A DNA stretch of 64,000 nt, from NCBI RefSeq assembly GCF_963855985.1, contig NC_087110.1, forward strand, positions 8,671,001-8,735,000. The letters run 5' to 3'. This DNA comes from Ostrinia nubilalis (taxonomy: Eukaryota > Arthropoda > Insecta > Lepidoptera > Crambidae). Positions 27,132-39,087 of the stretch are shown here, piece by piece (positions within the stretch are counted from its first letter, which is position 1; each line of letters opens with the position of its first letter). Both the position numbers and the translations under genes were made by a program. Below the pieces are notes generated by a model. It worked only from the letters and a program-made list of their open reading frames with translations, was not told where the DNA came from and did no database searches.

Positions 27132-28430
27132 CAGTGTCCTTTGTCAGCCCTTGTTTATTATAGGAAATACTTGTATAATATCTGCGACCTAGGAAAGTGA
27201 AGTACTTATGCACTCAACCATTTGAAGTACAAGTAGCTCTACAAAACAGTACTTACCACACACTTTTATTGTATTAAAGTTTTCCCCAAGACTAATGTAC
27301 AGACTTTGAGCACGATGAAAAAAGACCCCATCCTAGCTTTTGTCCTTGAAATGGCTACTAATAATACGTTTATAATAATGTTTTCTTTTGTGTTCATGTC
27401 CTTTATAACATACTACTTGTAAATGTCAAACAATCGATAGAAATGATAAATGTTTGTACCTATTATTTGACTCATCCAGCGAAATCAAAACGAACGCGTT
27501 TCATCAGCAATCAATTGAGTCGTCCAAAGTCAACGTGGCAATGAACACGATGTCGGGGGTTGATTCTCACGCGTCAGATTTATTTTAGTTCAAAAAATAT
27601 CGAGCAACTTTATTGAAACCACAGCCTTTGTATTAAATTAATGATTGAATGATTGATTGGGATATAGGTAATACTAAAGAAATGGAGATTGACTCTCACA
27701 AGATACTAGTAAACTTAAATTAGAAAGTAAATCTGCCTGTTTTATTAATTTTGATGAAATTTTATATAAGTAGATAGAGAAAGATACAAGCAAAACAAGT
27801 TTTTGTCCTGGTTTTTGAGAGGGATTATCCTTTCTGTGATAGAACGAACTTCCTAAAAATCGTGTATTTTATTGTAAAAAAAACAGTACAAAAAATATTT
27901 CACGAAGTTTATTCTAAAAGTGGTATCAAGACGAAATGTTTGATACTTCAAGCTCCATTGATCTCTATTCTGTTCAGTAATATCTCCTGGGATTGGTGGC
28001 TTTTTTGTCTGGAAACGATGTGTTTCTCTGTAAAAATCTGTATTTCCATTTTGAGACAAGTGAAAAACGAGTGTGACATTTTCTGTACTGGTTTTTTATA
28101 ACCCAATAATGTCATTTTATAAATTAGAAATGCCCATGTGACTGTAGCGAAACGGCCACACCATATATTTTGACTAAGGTGTAGAATTTATGAAGTTATG
28201 GCTTGTAGATAGCTCGTGTAGAGTCAAAAACTTGGCTCTACATGAGATCTGATAACTTTTTGACAGTACCAGCCATGTTTTATGTACGTCGTCTTGGTTT
28301 TATGTACAGACATTTTAGTTGTAAATTCACTCCTAACACAAGTACGTAAGACCACACAGTTTACCTTGACATGCCGCTGCACATAAAATATTTTTGGTGG
28401 GTCTACTTTTTAACCGACTTCAACAAAAAG
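27132..28430. other. unassigned AT-rich stretch
   Basis: No repeat family recognised. A 68-codon minus-strand frame (27,853-28,059) overlaps a 79-codon plus-strand frame. Neither has splice sites or motifs I can support. Confidence 0.3.
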
Positions 28431-28479
28431 AGGTTCTCAATCGGGTGGTAATATTTTTTCACGACAAATCAAAGCAAAT

Positions 28480-28810
28480 CAAAAATATTTTATTTAATTT
28501 AGACCTCTAGTGGCACTTATGAACGTCAAAATACAGTAAATAAAAAAGTAGCACTTTACATTTCTTTTGGGCCCTACCAGCGCTTCGAGACAAATATAAT
28601 ATGGCAAGAAACGCCGGAACAAACTCAGTTACTACTAGTACCAGTAATTATCTAACGGTAAGAATAACCAAATTCAAGTACATCAAATACAAGAATACAA
28701 GAATCGCCCCCTGGTCATTTGTCGAAGCAATTCAGTATATTGGTTATCGACGCCACGTAGCTTCGAATACACATGATCAATTTGATTGGCGCCTATTAAA
28801 ATAACGAGTG
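28480..28810 (+). repeat. LINE/SINE-like tail region
   Basis: ACCTCTAGTGGCACTTATGA and GGGCCCTACCAGCGCTTCGA resemble the 3' part of a lepidopteran retroelement. The 67-codon frame at 28,601 is probably incidental. Confidence 0.35.
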
Positions 28811-29025
28811 GCTATCAACGTGGTGAATAGTCTTTATTTGATGGTTTTATTGGCTAGAAGACAGTACGCGTATGTTGTACTGTGTATAATTTGGTGTCAT
28901 AACGTCAATGTGGCCCTGAAAGCAATCCAAGTAAGATAGATAATACATTAAACATTAGAGAGCTCGTTGTGGCATTTAAAAAAAAAGGTATACCAAAATT
29001 CGTATCGTGGCTATCTTCTAAATAT

Positions 29026-29150
29026 ATAAAAGAAGAAACTGACTGACTCACTGACATAAGGCACTTGAAATTTGGAAGGGACGTAGCTTAGGTGCCGAGA
29101 GGTGCACTAAGAAAGGAATTCCCGAAATTCCCACGGGAACGAGAATTAGG
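29026..29150 (+). mobile_element. Helitron 5' fragment
   Basis: TCTAAATATATAAAAGAAGA and ACTGACTGACTCACTGAC, then the ATTCCCACGGGAACG word shared with 18,379-19,105. The 3' end is absent. Confidence 0.65.
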
Positions 29151-29561
29151 TTGCAAAATAATTCACTGTCCGTACCTTTAACAGTATTATGCCTTCCCAT
29201 ATTATATTCCGTTTCAGTGAAGTTTACTTAGTTTCTAAATACAAAGGATCTATTCAGCGGTCGGTAACTTGGCCTCGTTAAATTTAAACTAGCCTTTCTT
29301 CCGGATCCTCTCGTGCTATTCCTGTAAGAACGGTTAAGAAAGTTAGTTAAGTTATAAGTAAAGGTTAATTTGACGTTCATTAGGTATTAGTAACTTACGC
29401 TTAGCACTTCAACCTTACACAAATTATTATTGATTTTGATACAAAGGGATTGAATTGATTGAAAATTCATTGGGGAAGTTATTTGCACGGTCTATTTGTC
29501 AAATTAATACACCGAGCGGATTGGCTAGATTCATTTTGCTCTCAATATTAGAAAGGTACTT

Positions 29562-29694
29562 ACGCCCGTATTCACAAACGATGCTTGCTTATGTGAAGTA
29601 GCAAATCAAGAGAGCTCTGTGATTGGGTCGTGTGTCACCCTGTGCGTCCACGCGCACTGTGAGACCTCATAGTAATGTTTGTGAATACGGGCGT
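29562..29694. repeat. foldback MITE, family A
   Basis: ACGCCCGTATTCACAAACGA at the left, TGTTTGTGAATACGGGCGT at the right. Confidence 0.8.
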
Positions 29695-29704
29695 TAGGTA
29701 GGTT

Positions 29705-29775
29705 CGACCAGGGCTGGAAGACGTAGCGTGGGCAGGCCTCCTACTAGGTGGACCGACGATCTGGTAAAGGTTAGG
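29705..29775 (+). mobile_element. RTE-type fragment (plus strand)
   Basis: GACGTAGCGTGGGCAGGCCT and GTGGACCGACGATCTGGTAA are the complement of the landmark seen in the minus-strand copies. Confidence 0.6.
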
Positions 29776-30185
29776 TAGGTACGTCGTCTAAAACATGGAC
29801 CTCTTACAGAAGTAAATTTTCTTGGGTGAACGCATATTGATTAAACAAAGCGAATGCATGCATAAACTGGATAATTTATTCATAGCATAGTTTATTCATG
29901 GCTAGCAGAAAATAAACCATGGCTTCACGCGTGACGTAAAATGATTTATAAAATGTAATCTATGCTATATGGAGCATGAAAAAGGGCTGTTTTTTTCTGT
30001 AATAGGGCATCATAAGGCTGTTATTTAATATTTCATTTAGGAACGAATTATAATTATGTATTTCTTCCAAATTCTCCAAATAGCGTTCAAAAGCATTTGC
30101 TTACTGACGAGCGTCTACAGCCAAACATGGAGACTCGTATAATTATGTCTCATGAATTCTACCTATTTATAGGTAGTTCGTTCGT

Positions 30186-30292
30186 TTCAGGCAAATGACG
30201 TCCACTGCTGGACAAAGGCCTCCCCCTAGGATTTCCATAACGACTGCTCTGCCCGCATCCAGGTTCTTCCCGCGACCTTCACCAGATCGACG
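30186..30292 (-). mobile_element. RTE-type retrotransposon 3' fragment
   Basis: AAATGACGTCCACTGCTGGA, then CCGCATCCAGGTTCTTCCCG. Confidence 0.7.
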
Positions 30293-30302
30293 ATAAATAT
30301 AG

Positions 30303-30483
30303 AAGATAGCTGACCCGGCGAACTTCGTACCGCCTTAGCGTAGAGATTTTCTTTATATTTGTTTCCGTAAAAACCTTGTACAGAGTATTAGAAAACTACA
30401 AAAAAAAATCAGCCAAATCGGTCAAGCCGTTTTCATGTTATGTCGTGACAACGGAAAACGGGTTTCATTTTTATATATATAGA
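30303..30483. mobile_element. short Helitron-like/MITE element
   Basis: It begins AGATAGCTGACCCGGCGAAC and ends ATTTTTATATATATAGAT, with CAAATCGGTCAAGCCGTTTT inside, a layout common in lepidopteran genomes. Class uncertain. Confidence 0.45.
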
Positions 30484-30587
30484 TAACCTAAACCTTGAAA
30501 AACAAAAACTCTTTGAAAAAGATAGAAAAGATGGTTTGATATCCCTTTAATAATTATTATAGTTGGAATATTATTTATATTTTTCGC

Positions 30588-30690
30588 GTAAGCTATCTTC
30601 GGGCACACCAGCGTCGCCAAGACAGCTAGGAGTCGGAGTGGTCGCCATGGCCGAAATCGGTCGTATGGATCATCATCATGATCATCAATT
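30588..30690 (+). mobile_element. non-LTR 3' fragment, second family
   Basis: Plus-strand relative of 3,690-3,800 (TCGCCATGGCCGAAATCGGT then (ATC)n). Confidence 0.4.
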
Positions 30691-31578
30691 TTTCGCGTAA
30701 AGAATCCGATAGATTCGTAAAATGACGAAAACACATTTATTTACGTCCGAGAGGCTGGGAAAAGTAATAGGTACCATAATAAAATAAGTACGGCACAGTG
30801 AATTCTAAAATCCAATAAATCGGATTTCCTTTGACCTATCGTGTGAAATGGGAAATAAGTGAATCGGATCGGCCTTCGAAGATACGGATTTATGAAAGCT
30901 GTAAGTAGGTCGTAACCGGAAGAGTAAATAAGTTTAAGTTTGATGTGTTACGATACATCAGTTGCTTTTGAGTTTTCATCATAATCGTCATTCTAGCCTA
31001 GGATTTCCCGATGGGACCGTTGGAAGCGACTTTCTACAACCTTCCTACAACTTTATAAGGTGATCTGTTCATTTTGTGTGTGCCTATATGTGGACTTGCG
31101 CTTGCCTATATGTGGCTTGTGGTATTTTGCTCGGCCGTAGTTTCACGTGCTATATGCCCTGAATCTAATAGGATTCACTCTAAAACATTATGAACCAACT
31201 CACATCATCATTATCAGACTATTTGGTCTCCTCTCTCTATCTAGTCTTTCAGCACTACCCTATAATTTACCAGAGGCAAATGGAGGATTTACCCTACACT
31301 CCCTACACACACAGGGTACAGGGTAGGGAGTAACTAGGGAGGCTTGATGTTCGCGTGTTTGTGCATTAGTCGCCTCTAACGACATCCATGTAAGTACGAA
31401 TCGACTAGCACTGAAGTATCAAATACACATAGCTGGGCACCGTTAATCAAATAGTTAACTTCGTTAATCGTTAAACCGGTAATAAAAAAATTAACTTCGT
31501 TAAACGTTAAAACGTTACATTTCGCAAGTTTTAACGGAAGTTAACGTTAATCGTTAATCCGTTAACACATTGTCATGA

Positions 31579-31727
31579 TAATAAAACGAAAAAAATAATT
31601 GTATGCAAGGTTCAAATAATTTCGAAAGCTTGTATCGCGCATTGAATTTATTCCTCTTTTATGTTTGCACTACAAGCTTTCGAAATTATTTGAACCTTGC
31701 ATAAGTACAATTATTTTTTTCGTTTTA
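31579..31727. repeat. foldback nested in the hAT-like element
   Basis: Arms of about 55 bp, including GCAAGGTTCAAATAATTTCG and its complement, and extending into AAAACGAAAAAAATAATT. Confidence 0.8.
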
Positions 31728-31799
31728 GTACAACTGCATTTCAGAATAAAAGCTTACACTTTTTAGTAGTATATCAATCTCAGAGCCTTGGTTCAATTA

Positions 31800-32040
31800 C
31801 AATACAATTTAGCACCAAAGTGCTCGAAAAGACAAATCCAGCAAACCCAAACTTGATAAGTTTCCACCGTTTCGTTTAGGAATTCCTATGGCCACCTCCT
31901 GACTCCATCATCAGGACCCTGGACATCATCTAGTACTAAAGTGCTCCAAAAGACAAATCCAACGAACCCAAATTCGATGCGATGCCACCGTTTCATTTAG
32001 GAGTTCCTATGGCCACCTCATGACTCCATCATCAGACCAG
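31800..32040. repeat. tandem duplication, about 120-bp unit
   Basis: Two copies of a unit with AAAGTGCTC(G/C)AAAAGACAAATCC and CCTATGGCCACCTC(C/A)TGACTCCATCATCAG. Confidence 0.7.
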
Positions 32041-32100
32041 CTCAATCGGTTCAGGAAAACTGGTCTTAAAATTCAGTTGCAAGAGTTGTCCCACACATAC

Positions 32101-32184
32101 TAAAGCCTGGTCCGTGAGCACGTAGAATTTTGTCCAATGACCCCAAGCTACCAAAATTATACGTGCTCACGGACCAGGCTTTAG
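32101..32184. repeat. 84-bp foldback MITE, family G
   Basis: TAAAGCCTGGTCCGTGAGCA at the left and its exact complement at the right. Confidence 0.85.
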
Positions 32185-33011
32185 CAAAGTGTCGTTAGTG
32201 ATCTGGTTACAAAAACTGTTGTTTTGGCTTCTGGAAGTTCTGGAACCCCGAACGTACTTGTCAGAACGCATTTTTCAGCGTGCCTGATATATCTTTTTGG
32301 TAAATAGTAGGTACTGGATTAACGATTAACGGACTTAGGATAATTTAACGGAAGTTAACGAGTCCGTTAACATTTTTTAAAGTTAACTTAAAAGTTAATC
32401 CGTTAATAGAAATGTTAACTTCGTTAATTAACGATTAACGGATTAACGAGTTAATGCCCAGCTATGCAAATACACTTATTCCGTTCTCCTACCCTAGCAC
32501 TTTCCAGAACTAATAAAATACCAAAAAAATACTACCAAATGAAATCAGGTTGTTGCCCCCGGTTTTTGGCAGGCGCTTGTGTCCTGCATCGAAAAGTGAC
32601 AATAAAACTGTGTAAGAACGAGATAGCTTCGTCTGCAGTAGGGAGGGACAGAGAGGGGTGGTCAGACGTGCTTGGCAGCCAGATTTGATTGAAGTACCGT
32701 TCCACGTTGTGGTTGTGCTTTGAGATAACATTATCGTGGGTTGTATGTAATATGTGAGAGCATAGGTACATTTAGGTAGACAGATGCTCTTTATTGTTAG
32801 CTTTATATTGAATAGAAGTAACAAAAGTAAGGATATTTTAGCCTCATTCTAGGGAGAATTACTTGGGCCCGGTTCGAGCAAACTTTTATCCGAGAATAAC
32901 TCCTGGTATAGCTGGCACATTGACAGTAGGAAATAATTATGTCAAAAAGTCGAATAACTGACGATTTATTCTGAGTTTAATATTTACTTTTGTTTGGTCG
33001 AATCCACCCTT

Positions 33012-33119
33012 AGTCTGGGTTACACCATCTTACTTTAACTTTGACAAACGTCAAAAATCAGACAAACTCCAAACAAAAAGCACCGGTTATCGTCATAGTT
33101 AGGTGGTGTAAGTCAGCCT
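33012..33119. repeat. foldback MITE, family C
   Basis: GGGTTACACCATCTTACTTT and TTAGGTGGTGTAAGTCAGCC, with the CACCGGTTATCGTCATAG interior. Confidence 0.7.
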
Positions 33120-33763
33120 AGTTATTTATATCTTACCAAACTTAATTTGTTTTTGATCCTTAGTAAGTTAAAAGATATCCCATTTTATAAGCGTACTATT
33201 TTGCAACATTTTTTTAACATCAGATCTAATCAGACCTATTTTATTTTAAAACGAAGCTTTAACTCTCGGTTTGTAAAAAATATTGTCCTAAAAATCCAAA
33301 GTATCGACGCAATGCCCGTTGAATTTTTCAACACCGTTGGGTACTACCTATGTTGTACCTACTCGTGTCAAAAGAGCTTTGCATGCTCCAGCAAAGCTTT
33401 CAGAGCTTTTGATTAAAACACGAGCGCTTCAATAGCCTTCATCAATATTAAAGACAACCTAACTGCTGACATTTTTAGATTTTGTGCTTTTCTCTTTTCG
33501 TATACAAAAATTGTTTAATTAAATTACGTTGTAGATTTCTAGTAAGCTCAAGTGAAGATATTAAATTTCAGAACGTATTATAGAATAGAAAATACGTCAC
33601 AAATGTTACAGGATATACCAAGTGGTTAGAATCACTTTTATACCTATTTCCTTATGAATACTTACATTTAAGTTTTTAGGTATTTAAAAATTTAGGCATA
33701 TTATGCACTCCAGTTCTTTGCTTGATTTTTTTTCATAAAGTAATATTTTTGTACACCCTGAGT

Positions 33764-33893
33764 TGGAATTGTGTAAAGCAATCGTAATCATTTGACAGTT
33801 CATCGTACGATAAAGTCAGTTAAACAAAGCATTTGACAGAATAATCGTACGTTATGAACTGGCAAATGATTACGATTGCTTTACACAATTCCA
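33764..33893. repeat. 130-bp foldback MITE
   Basis: TGGAATTGTGTAAAGCAATC is exactly inverted at the right. The arms extend about 35 bp. Confidence 0.85.
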
Positions 33894-34374
33894 CCTCTGG
33901 TGTCTCTCTTACAAAATAGTAGCCTCATAAATGATAATATGAAAAGTTCTTTAATACATTTATTTTAATTTTATAAAGGCTCGTTTTGATTAATCCTAGA
34001 GAAAATTATGCTAGGTTTGCGAGAAGCTCACGTGTGTTGGTAGAAGGCGATCAAAGCTTCCCACACAGACTCATGGGTTTGATGGTACAGTTAGCCAAAG
34101 AATACTGCATGAAAATAGCCCGTCGTGAAAATAACCCGTCGTGAAGTAGTTGTAAACTGAAAAGTGAAATAAAATAAGATTCAAAGCGAATGAAAGATAT
34201 TTTTTTCTTTACTGATTAAAGTGAATTCAGGGTTTTAGTTGCAAGGCAAAAAATGACATTTTCCCTTAAATCCCCATCATTCGCCGCATGAAAACTATTC
34301 AAAAATATTACATAATGCATAATAGCTTAGACAATAAACTTGGAATACAGGTGTGGTTTTGTTCCCCAGTCGAC

Positions 34375-34481
34375 GAAGCACATGATGTCGTGCCCTGCGT
34401 GCCCAAACAACTGCACGCAGGAAGATTTAATGAATGCTACTGACAACGCCACTCTTGTAGCGGAGTTTTGGGCTGACACTG
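34375..34481 (+). repeat. repeat carrying a short conserved frame (copy 2)
   Basis: Partner of 10,903-11,005, followed at 34,508 by an (AAG)n run. Confidence 0.5.
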
Positions 34482-34839
34482 TGTAGTTTTGTTATCGATA
34501 CGACAAGAAGAAGAAGAAGAATGTTTAAAACGTCATGAAAAAATATTAGATGTTAACATTTTACCTACTGCCTTTTTACAAGCTTTTATTTACTTTCACA
34601 TGTCTGGTGTCTGTCGTCAAATCTTGCAACTTAAAATTGACCCACTTCCCGGTCTCCAATTGAGCTGAAAATTTTTTGACTGTAAAACTCCCTTGGTTGA
34701 CTGTACGAGTGTCAAAGCTTTGAGAGTTCGCCACGGTCGACTGAATAGAAACCATGATTAAAGAAAAATATTGGAAAACTTTGTCTATTTAACGGTTAGA
34801 CTATTTTCCTTTTTACCTTCGACTATTATTTATCTAGGG

Positions 34840-35070
34840 CAGGGTTTCCCAATTTTTTTGTGCCAAGGAACCCTAATTGATTATACTTTTCCTAGCGGAA
34901 CCCCCGTACTACTCCGCCTGCATGCCCTGCCCCTCCCTTGTGCGTAAACAAGTCGGTGCGAGCGAACAACGTCGGTCACGAAACGTGGGATAACATTTTT
35001 TACGGAACCCTTGCGGCCTTTTCACGGAACCCCAGCCAGGGTTCCGCGGACCACCTTTCGGGAACCGCTG
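34840..35070. mobile_element. hAT-type MITE with exact 8-bp target duplication
   Basis: Flanked by ATCTAGGG at 34,832-34,839 and 35,071-35,078. Ends CAGGGTTTCCCAA and the inverted CAGCGGTTCCCGAAA match the CAG(N)GGTTCYC terminal pattern of hAT MITEs. Confidence 0.85.
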
Positions 35071-35663
35071 ATCTAGGGGATTCAGGTTATTAGGCATCTA
35101 AATAAATTAGAATTAAAGTAGGTGGACGACAACTAAAAAGTTTTAAATGACGTCATATCACAACTTATCATATAAATGCGTGGTCAGTTTAGTCTGCGCT
35201 CAACTAATGTGCCAATTTTGGGCTTAGGTTTTCTTCCTTTTCACAAAAATTGTATCTGACAACTACTTAGTAGTGATTGAGTTTGTCCCTTTTTCTCAGC
35301 ACTTACGAAAAGTTAGCTGGACCCAAACATAAGGACATCCTACATACGAATCTGTAAAAAGCTCCTAAAGAGGTTAAGTATAGGTACCTTTACTTTTTGT
35401 AGTTATGTTAAGAGCTTTTAATTTTTTTGTCGTAACAAGTGCCAAGTTTTGGTTTAAATAGAATAAACATATTATATTTCAATTCCAAGTAATGAAGACA
35501 TCACTCCATCAAATCCTTACAAGGCTTGTTCTTAGTCTAAACCTTGTTGATAGATGTTTGGGCCTAGGTCTTAGTTAAGTTGTAGGATGAATAGGCTTAC
35601 ATGGTACAGACGACAGCACATCTCTATTGCAAAATCATCTATATTGCAACTACCTAAGATGCC

Positions 35664-35845
35664 TTAGAGTAGGCGCACACCGTTGATTTTTCGTCGGCCG
35701 ATAGTTTAGTCGGGCAGTTGATCAGTATGGGCATGTATGGGATTGCGCACACTACGCCGATTTGATTTGGCCGATTCTTCATACAATTTAAAATCGGGCA
35801 CAACTATCGGCCAACTAAAAATCAACGGTGTGCGCCTACTCTTAG
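35664..35845. repeat. foldback MITE, family H
   Basis: The inverted ends TTAGAGTAGGCGCACACCGT / ACGGTGTGCGCCTACTCTTA are separated by a GCCGATAG-rich interior. The interrupted relative spans 36,617-40,633. Confidence 0.8.
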
Positions 35846-35872
35846 AGTGTAGCTTCTTGACCATTAGAATTA

Positions 35873-35995
35873 TGGTGCGTCCACATTGGGCGAACGGGTT
35901 CGCGCGGCATGCTGGTCATCCTGCTCAGCCTGCTCTTGAGTGAACAGGATGTCGAGTTTGCCGCGCGAGCCCGTTCGCCCAGTGTGGACGCACCA
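35873..35995. repeat. foldback MITE, family I
   Basis: TGGTGCGTCCACATTGGGCG at the left, inverted at the right as CGCCCAGTGTGGACGCACCA. Another copy is nested at 46,541-46,663. Confidence 0.85.
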
Positions 35996-36277
35996 TTAGA
36001 TTAATGTTTAGAGTAATTCATACTTATGTCACAGAGATTATGAAAGTCAAATAGGCCCTTTCACTGTCCTGGAATTAACATGACATTGTCCAAATGTCAC
36101 CATTTGTAGCTGTCTGGCGGTCGGGAGCGACATATGGGAATATACGAAGGGATAGTAGGTGTTCTTCAAACAGCTTCTAAATTATAAAGTTTAGACGCAG
36201 CTACCTAAGTAATATAAGTACATTTTAAAACAAGTTTTTAAGTCTTTCAAAGAAAGCTTTTATCGCATTTCTCCCTT

Positions 36278-36500
36278 ATCATCATCATCATCATTTCAGC
36301 CATAGGACGTCCATTGCTGAACATAGGCCTTCCAATGTTTCCATAATGACCGGTTGGTAGCGGCCTGCATCCAGCGCCTTCCTGCTACATTTATTAAGTC
36401 GTCGGTCCACCTTGTGGGTGGACGTAATACCAGTAATACGCTGCGTTTTTAGGCCGTCAGTTCTGCGTCTATGTGCTCTGCCCAATGCCACTTCAGCTTG
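36278..36500 (-). mobile_element. RTE-type retrotransposon 3' fragment
   Basis: (ATC)n tail, then AGGACGTCCATTGCTGAACA, then CGGTCCACCTTGTGGGTGGA. Confidence 0.75.
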
Positions 36501-37599
36501 CTATACCCATTATATCCCTTTCATAAACTGGTTCAGTAGCTTAAAGCGTGAAGAGTAACAAATATCCATCCATCCATCCATCCTCACAAAATATTAGTAG
36601 AATAGTTAGGACTATTAGCCTAGGCGCAGACCACCGACTTTTAGTTTTATTTTATTTTATTAGGGATAACAAACAATTATACAAACGGATTTAACAAAAA
36701 GTCTTGTTGGCCGATAGTTGAGCCCGATTCTAATTTGTATGAAGAATCGGTCGATACCAAATCGGTGTAGTGTGCGCACTTCCATACCTATACATACAGG
36801 GTGTTTCTTGTAAGGTGTCAAGCCGAAGGCAGGTGATAGGTGAGGACTAGACCTATCGATATCACCCCTATGTATGTTCTACGATTTTTCGTAGTTTAGA
36901 AGTTATCGTTAATTTTGTGATTTTTTCAAATTTTATGACCTAGTAGGCATTAAATTTTTTTATCTTTTTTTTTGGTTGACTTTTCTCAGATTTCTTTTTT
37001 TTGACAGATTCCCTATTAATTGCAGATGTTTGAAAAAACTAATCACCTTCCTATCTTTGATGCAAGATACAAAATTTTTGCTAGAAACATAAAAAATATA
37101 CTTTTAGCAGAACGTTCTAAAATTTTCTACTTAAAAGTTTGAAAAAAAAAAGAACTTCCAAAGGTCCAAAATAATTTTAAAAACTGCGCAGTTTTCTGAA
37201 CTTTCATAATAACATAAAAAAACATGTACTTAATAGGCCATTATTTTCTGTAATCGCTCCACTAAAGTGGTAAGTCGGAGATTTCGTTACATGTTTTTGA
37301 CTTTCTTAGGACTAACTAATGTTTGCAATCCCCTAAGTTTACGTACTGTAGAACACATTTAGAGACAATAACTGAAAAGAACATTTTTTTATCCACAACG
37401 AGGAAGCTCTTGCCCTTCATCTGGTATACAACAGGGAATATGAAAATATTGATGAACTGCGGACAAAGCTGACTGAAACACAAAACCACATTACAATGCA
37501 AGAAGAAGCTTTTGTAAATTTACGAAGAATTTTTTTACTTCGTTTTCAAAATATGTGCATTCAGGTCAAAATGAAATCATTACACCCTTTTTTGCTCTC

Positions 37600-37637
37600 C
37601 CTCTCTCTCTCTCACACAGACACACTCACACACACAC

Positions 37638-37677
<40 letters not shown>
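37600..37677. repeat. (CA)n microsatellite
   Basis: Impure CA repeat, pure from about 37,641 to 37,675. It gives rise to a meaningless Thr-His frame. Confidence 0.9.
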
Positions 37678-37734
37678 ACTCTTTCCCTTTCTCTCACACT
37701 CTAATAGGTAGGTATATCAAATTTAATCGTAAAG

Positions 37735-37890
37735 TAACAATCACTACTGTGGTCTAGTGGTAAGACCACCTATTTAGGACAGCCAATTCCTCTGTGGTTT
37801 AGGATTCCGGGTGAAGCTCGCTGATCATCCATCAGTTTCCATCAGGTCAGATGAAGGGCAAGAGCTTCCTCGTTGTGGATAAAAAAATGT
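37735..37890 (+). mobile_element. SINE fragment
   Basis: CTGTGGTCTAGTGGTAAGAC head, then TTCCGGGTGAAGCTCGC and AGAGCTTCCTCGTTGTGG, as in 16,424-16,750, with part of the middle deleted. Confidence 0.7.
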
Positions 37891-39087
37891 TCTGTTCAGT
37901 GATTGTCTCTAAATGTGTTCTACGTAACGTAAACTTAGGGGATTGCAAACATTAGCTGTTAGTCCTAAGAAAGTCAAAAACATGTAACGGAATCTCCGAC
38001 TTACCACTTTAGTGGAGCGATCACAGAAAATAATGGCCTATTAAGTACATGTTTTTTTGTGTTATTATGAAAGTTCAGAAAACTGCGCAGTTTTTAAAAT
38101 TATTTTGGACCTTTGGAAGTTCTTTTTTTTTTTCAAACTTTTAAGTAGAAAATTTTAGAACGTTCTGCTAAAAGCATATTTTTTATGTTTCTAGCAAAAT
38201 ATTTGTATCTTGCATCAAAGATAGGAAGATGATGATTTTTTTCAAACATCTGCAATTAATAGGGAATCTGTCAAAAAAATGAAATCTGAGAAAAGTCAAT
38301 CCAAAAAAAAGATAAAAAAAATTAAAGCCTACTAGGTCATAAAATTTGAAAAAATCACAAAATTAACGATAACTTCTAAACTACGAAAAATCGCAGAACA
38401 TACATGGGGGTGAAATCGATAGGTCTAGTCCTCACCTATCACCTGCCTTCGGCTTGACACCTTACAAGAAACACCCTGTATGTATAGGTATGGAAGTGCG
38501 CACACTACACCGATTTGGTATACCCTGTATACAGGGTGTATCTTGTAAGGTGTCAAGCCGAAGGCAGGTGATAGGTGAGGACTAGACCTATCGATTTCAC
38601 CCCCATGTATGTTCTACGATTTTTCATAGTTTAGAAGTTATCGTTAATTTTGTGATTTTTTCAAATTGTATGACCCAGTAGGCTTTAAATTTTTTTATCT
38701 TTTTTTTGGGTCGATTTTTCTCAGATTTCATTTTTTTGACAGATTCCCTATTAATTGCAGATTTTTGAAAAAAATAATCAACTTCCTATCTTTGATGCAA
38801 GATACAAAATTTTTGCTAGAAACATAAAAAAATATGCTTTTAGCGGAACATCCTAAAATTTTCAACTTAAAAGTTTAAAAAAAAAAAGAAATTCCATAAG
38901 TCCAAAATAATTTTAAAAACTGCGCAGTTTTCTGAACTTTCATAATAACACAAAAAAACATGTACTTAATAGGCCATTATTTTCTGTAATCGCTCCACTA
39001 AAGTGGTAAGTCGGAGATTCCGTTACATGTTTTTGACTTTCTTAGGACTAACTAATGTTTGCAATTCTCTAAGTTTACGTTACGTAG

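Larger units (their letters stand above)
31429..32467. mobile_element. hAT-like element with 8-bp target duplication
   Basis: Flanked by AAATACAC at 31,421-31,428 and 32,468-32,475. Ends are inverted AGCTGGGCA / TGCCCAGCT. The subterminal regions are dense in GTTAACTTCGTTAA/CGTTAACG words on both sides. The interior holds two foldbacks (31,579-31,727 and 32,101-32,184) and a tandem duplication (31,800-32,040). No transposase frame survives. The 8-bp duplication fits the hAT superfamily. Confidence 0.7.
36797..38478. mobile_element. foldback transposon copy A, arms about 630 bp
   Basis: It begins CAGGGTGTTTCTTGTAAGGT and ends with the complement, next to TA on both sides. The arms hold GCCGAAGGCAGGTGATAGGT. 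The centre has a transposase C-terminal remnant on the plus strand (YENIDELRTKLTE at about 37,435), a (CA)n run and a SINE fragment. The TA flanks and the remnant suggest an IS630/Tc1-type parent. Confidence 0.65.

Noticed and set aside
27853..28101. Overlapping frames on both strands
   Set aside because: No motif, no splice signals and no strand preference could be established.
33147..33416. 89-codon plus-strand frame
   Set aside because: AT-rich, no homology recognised, no splice or promoter support.
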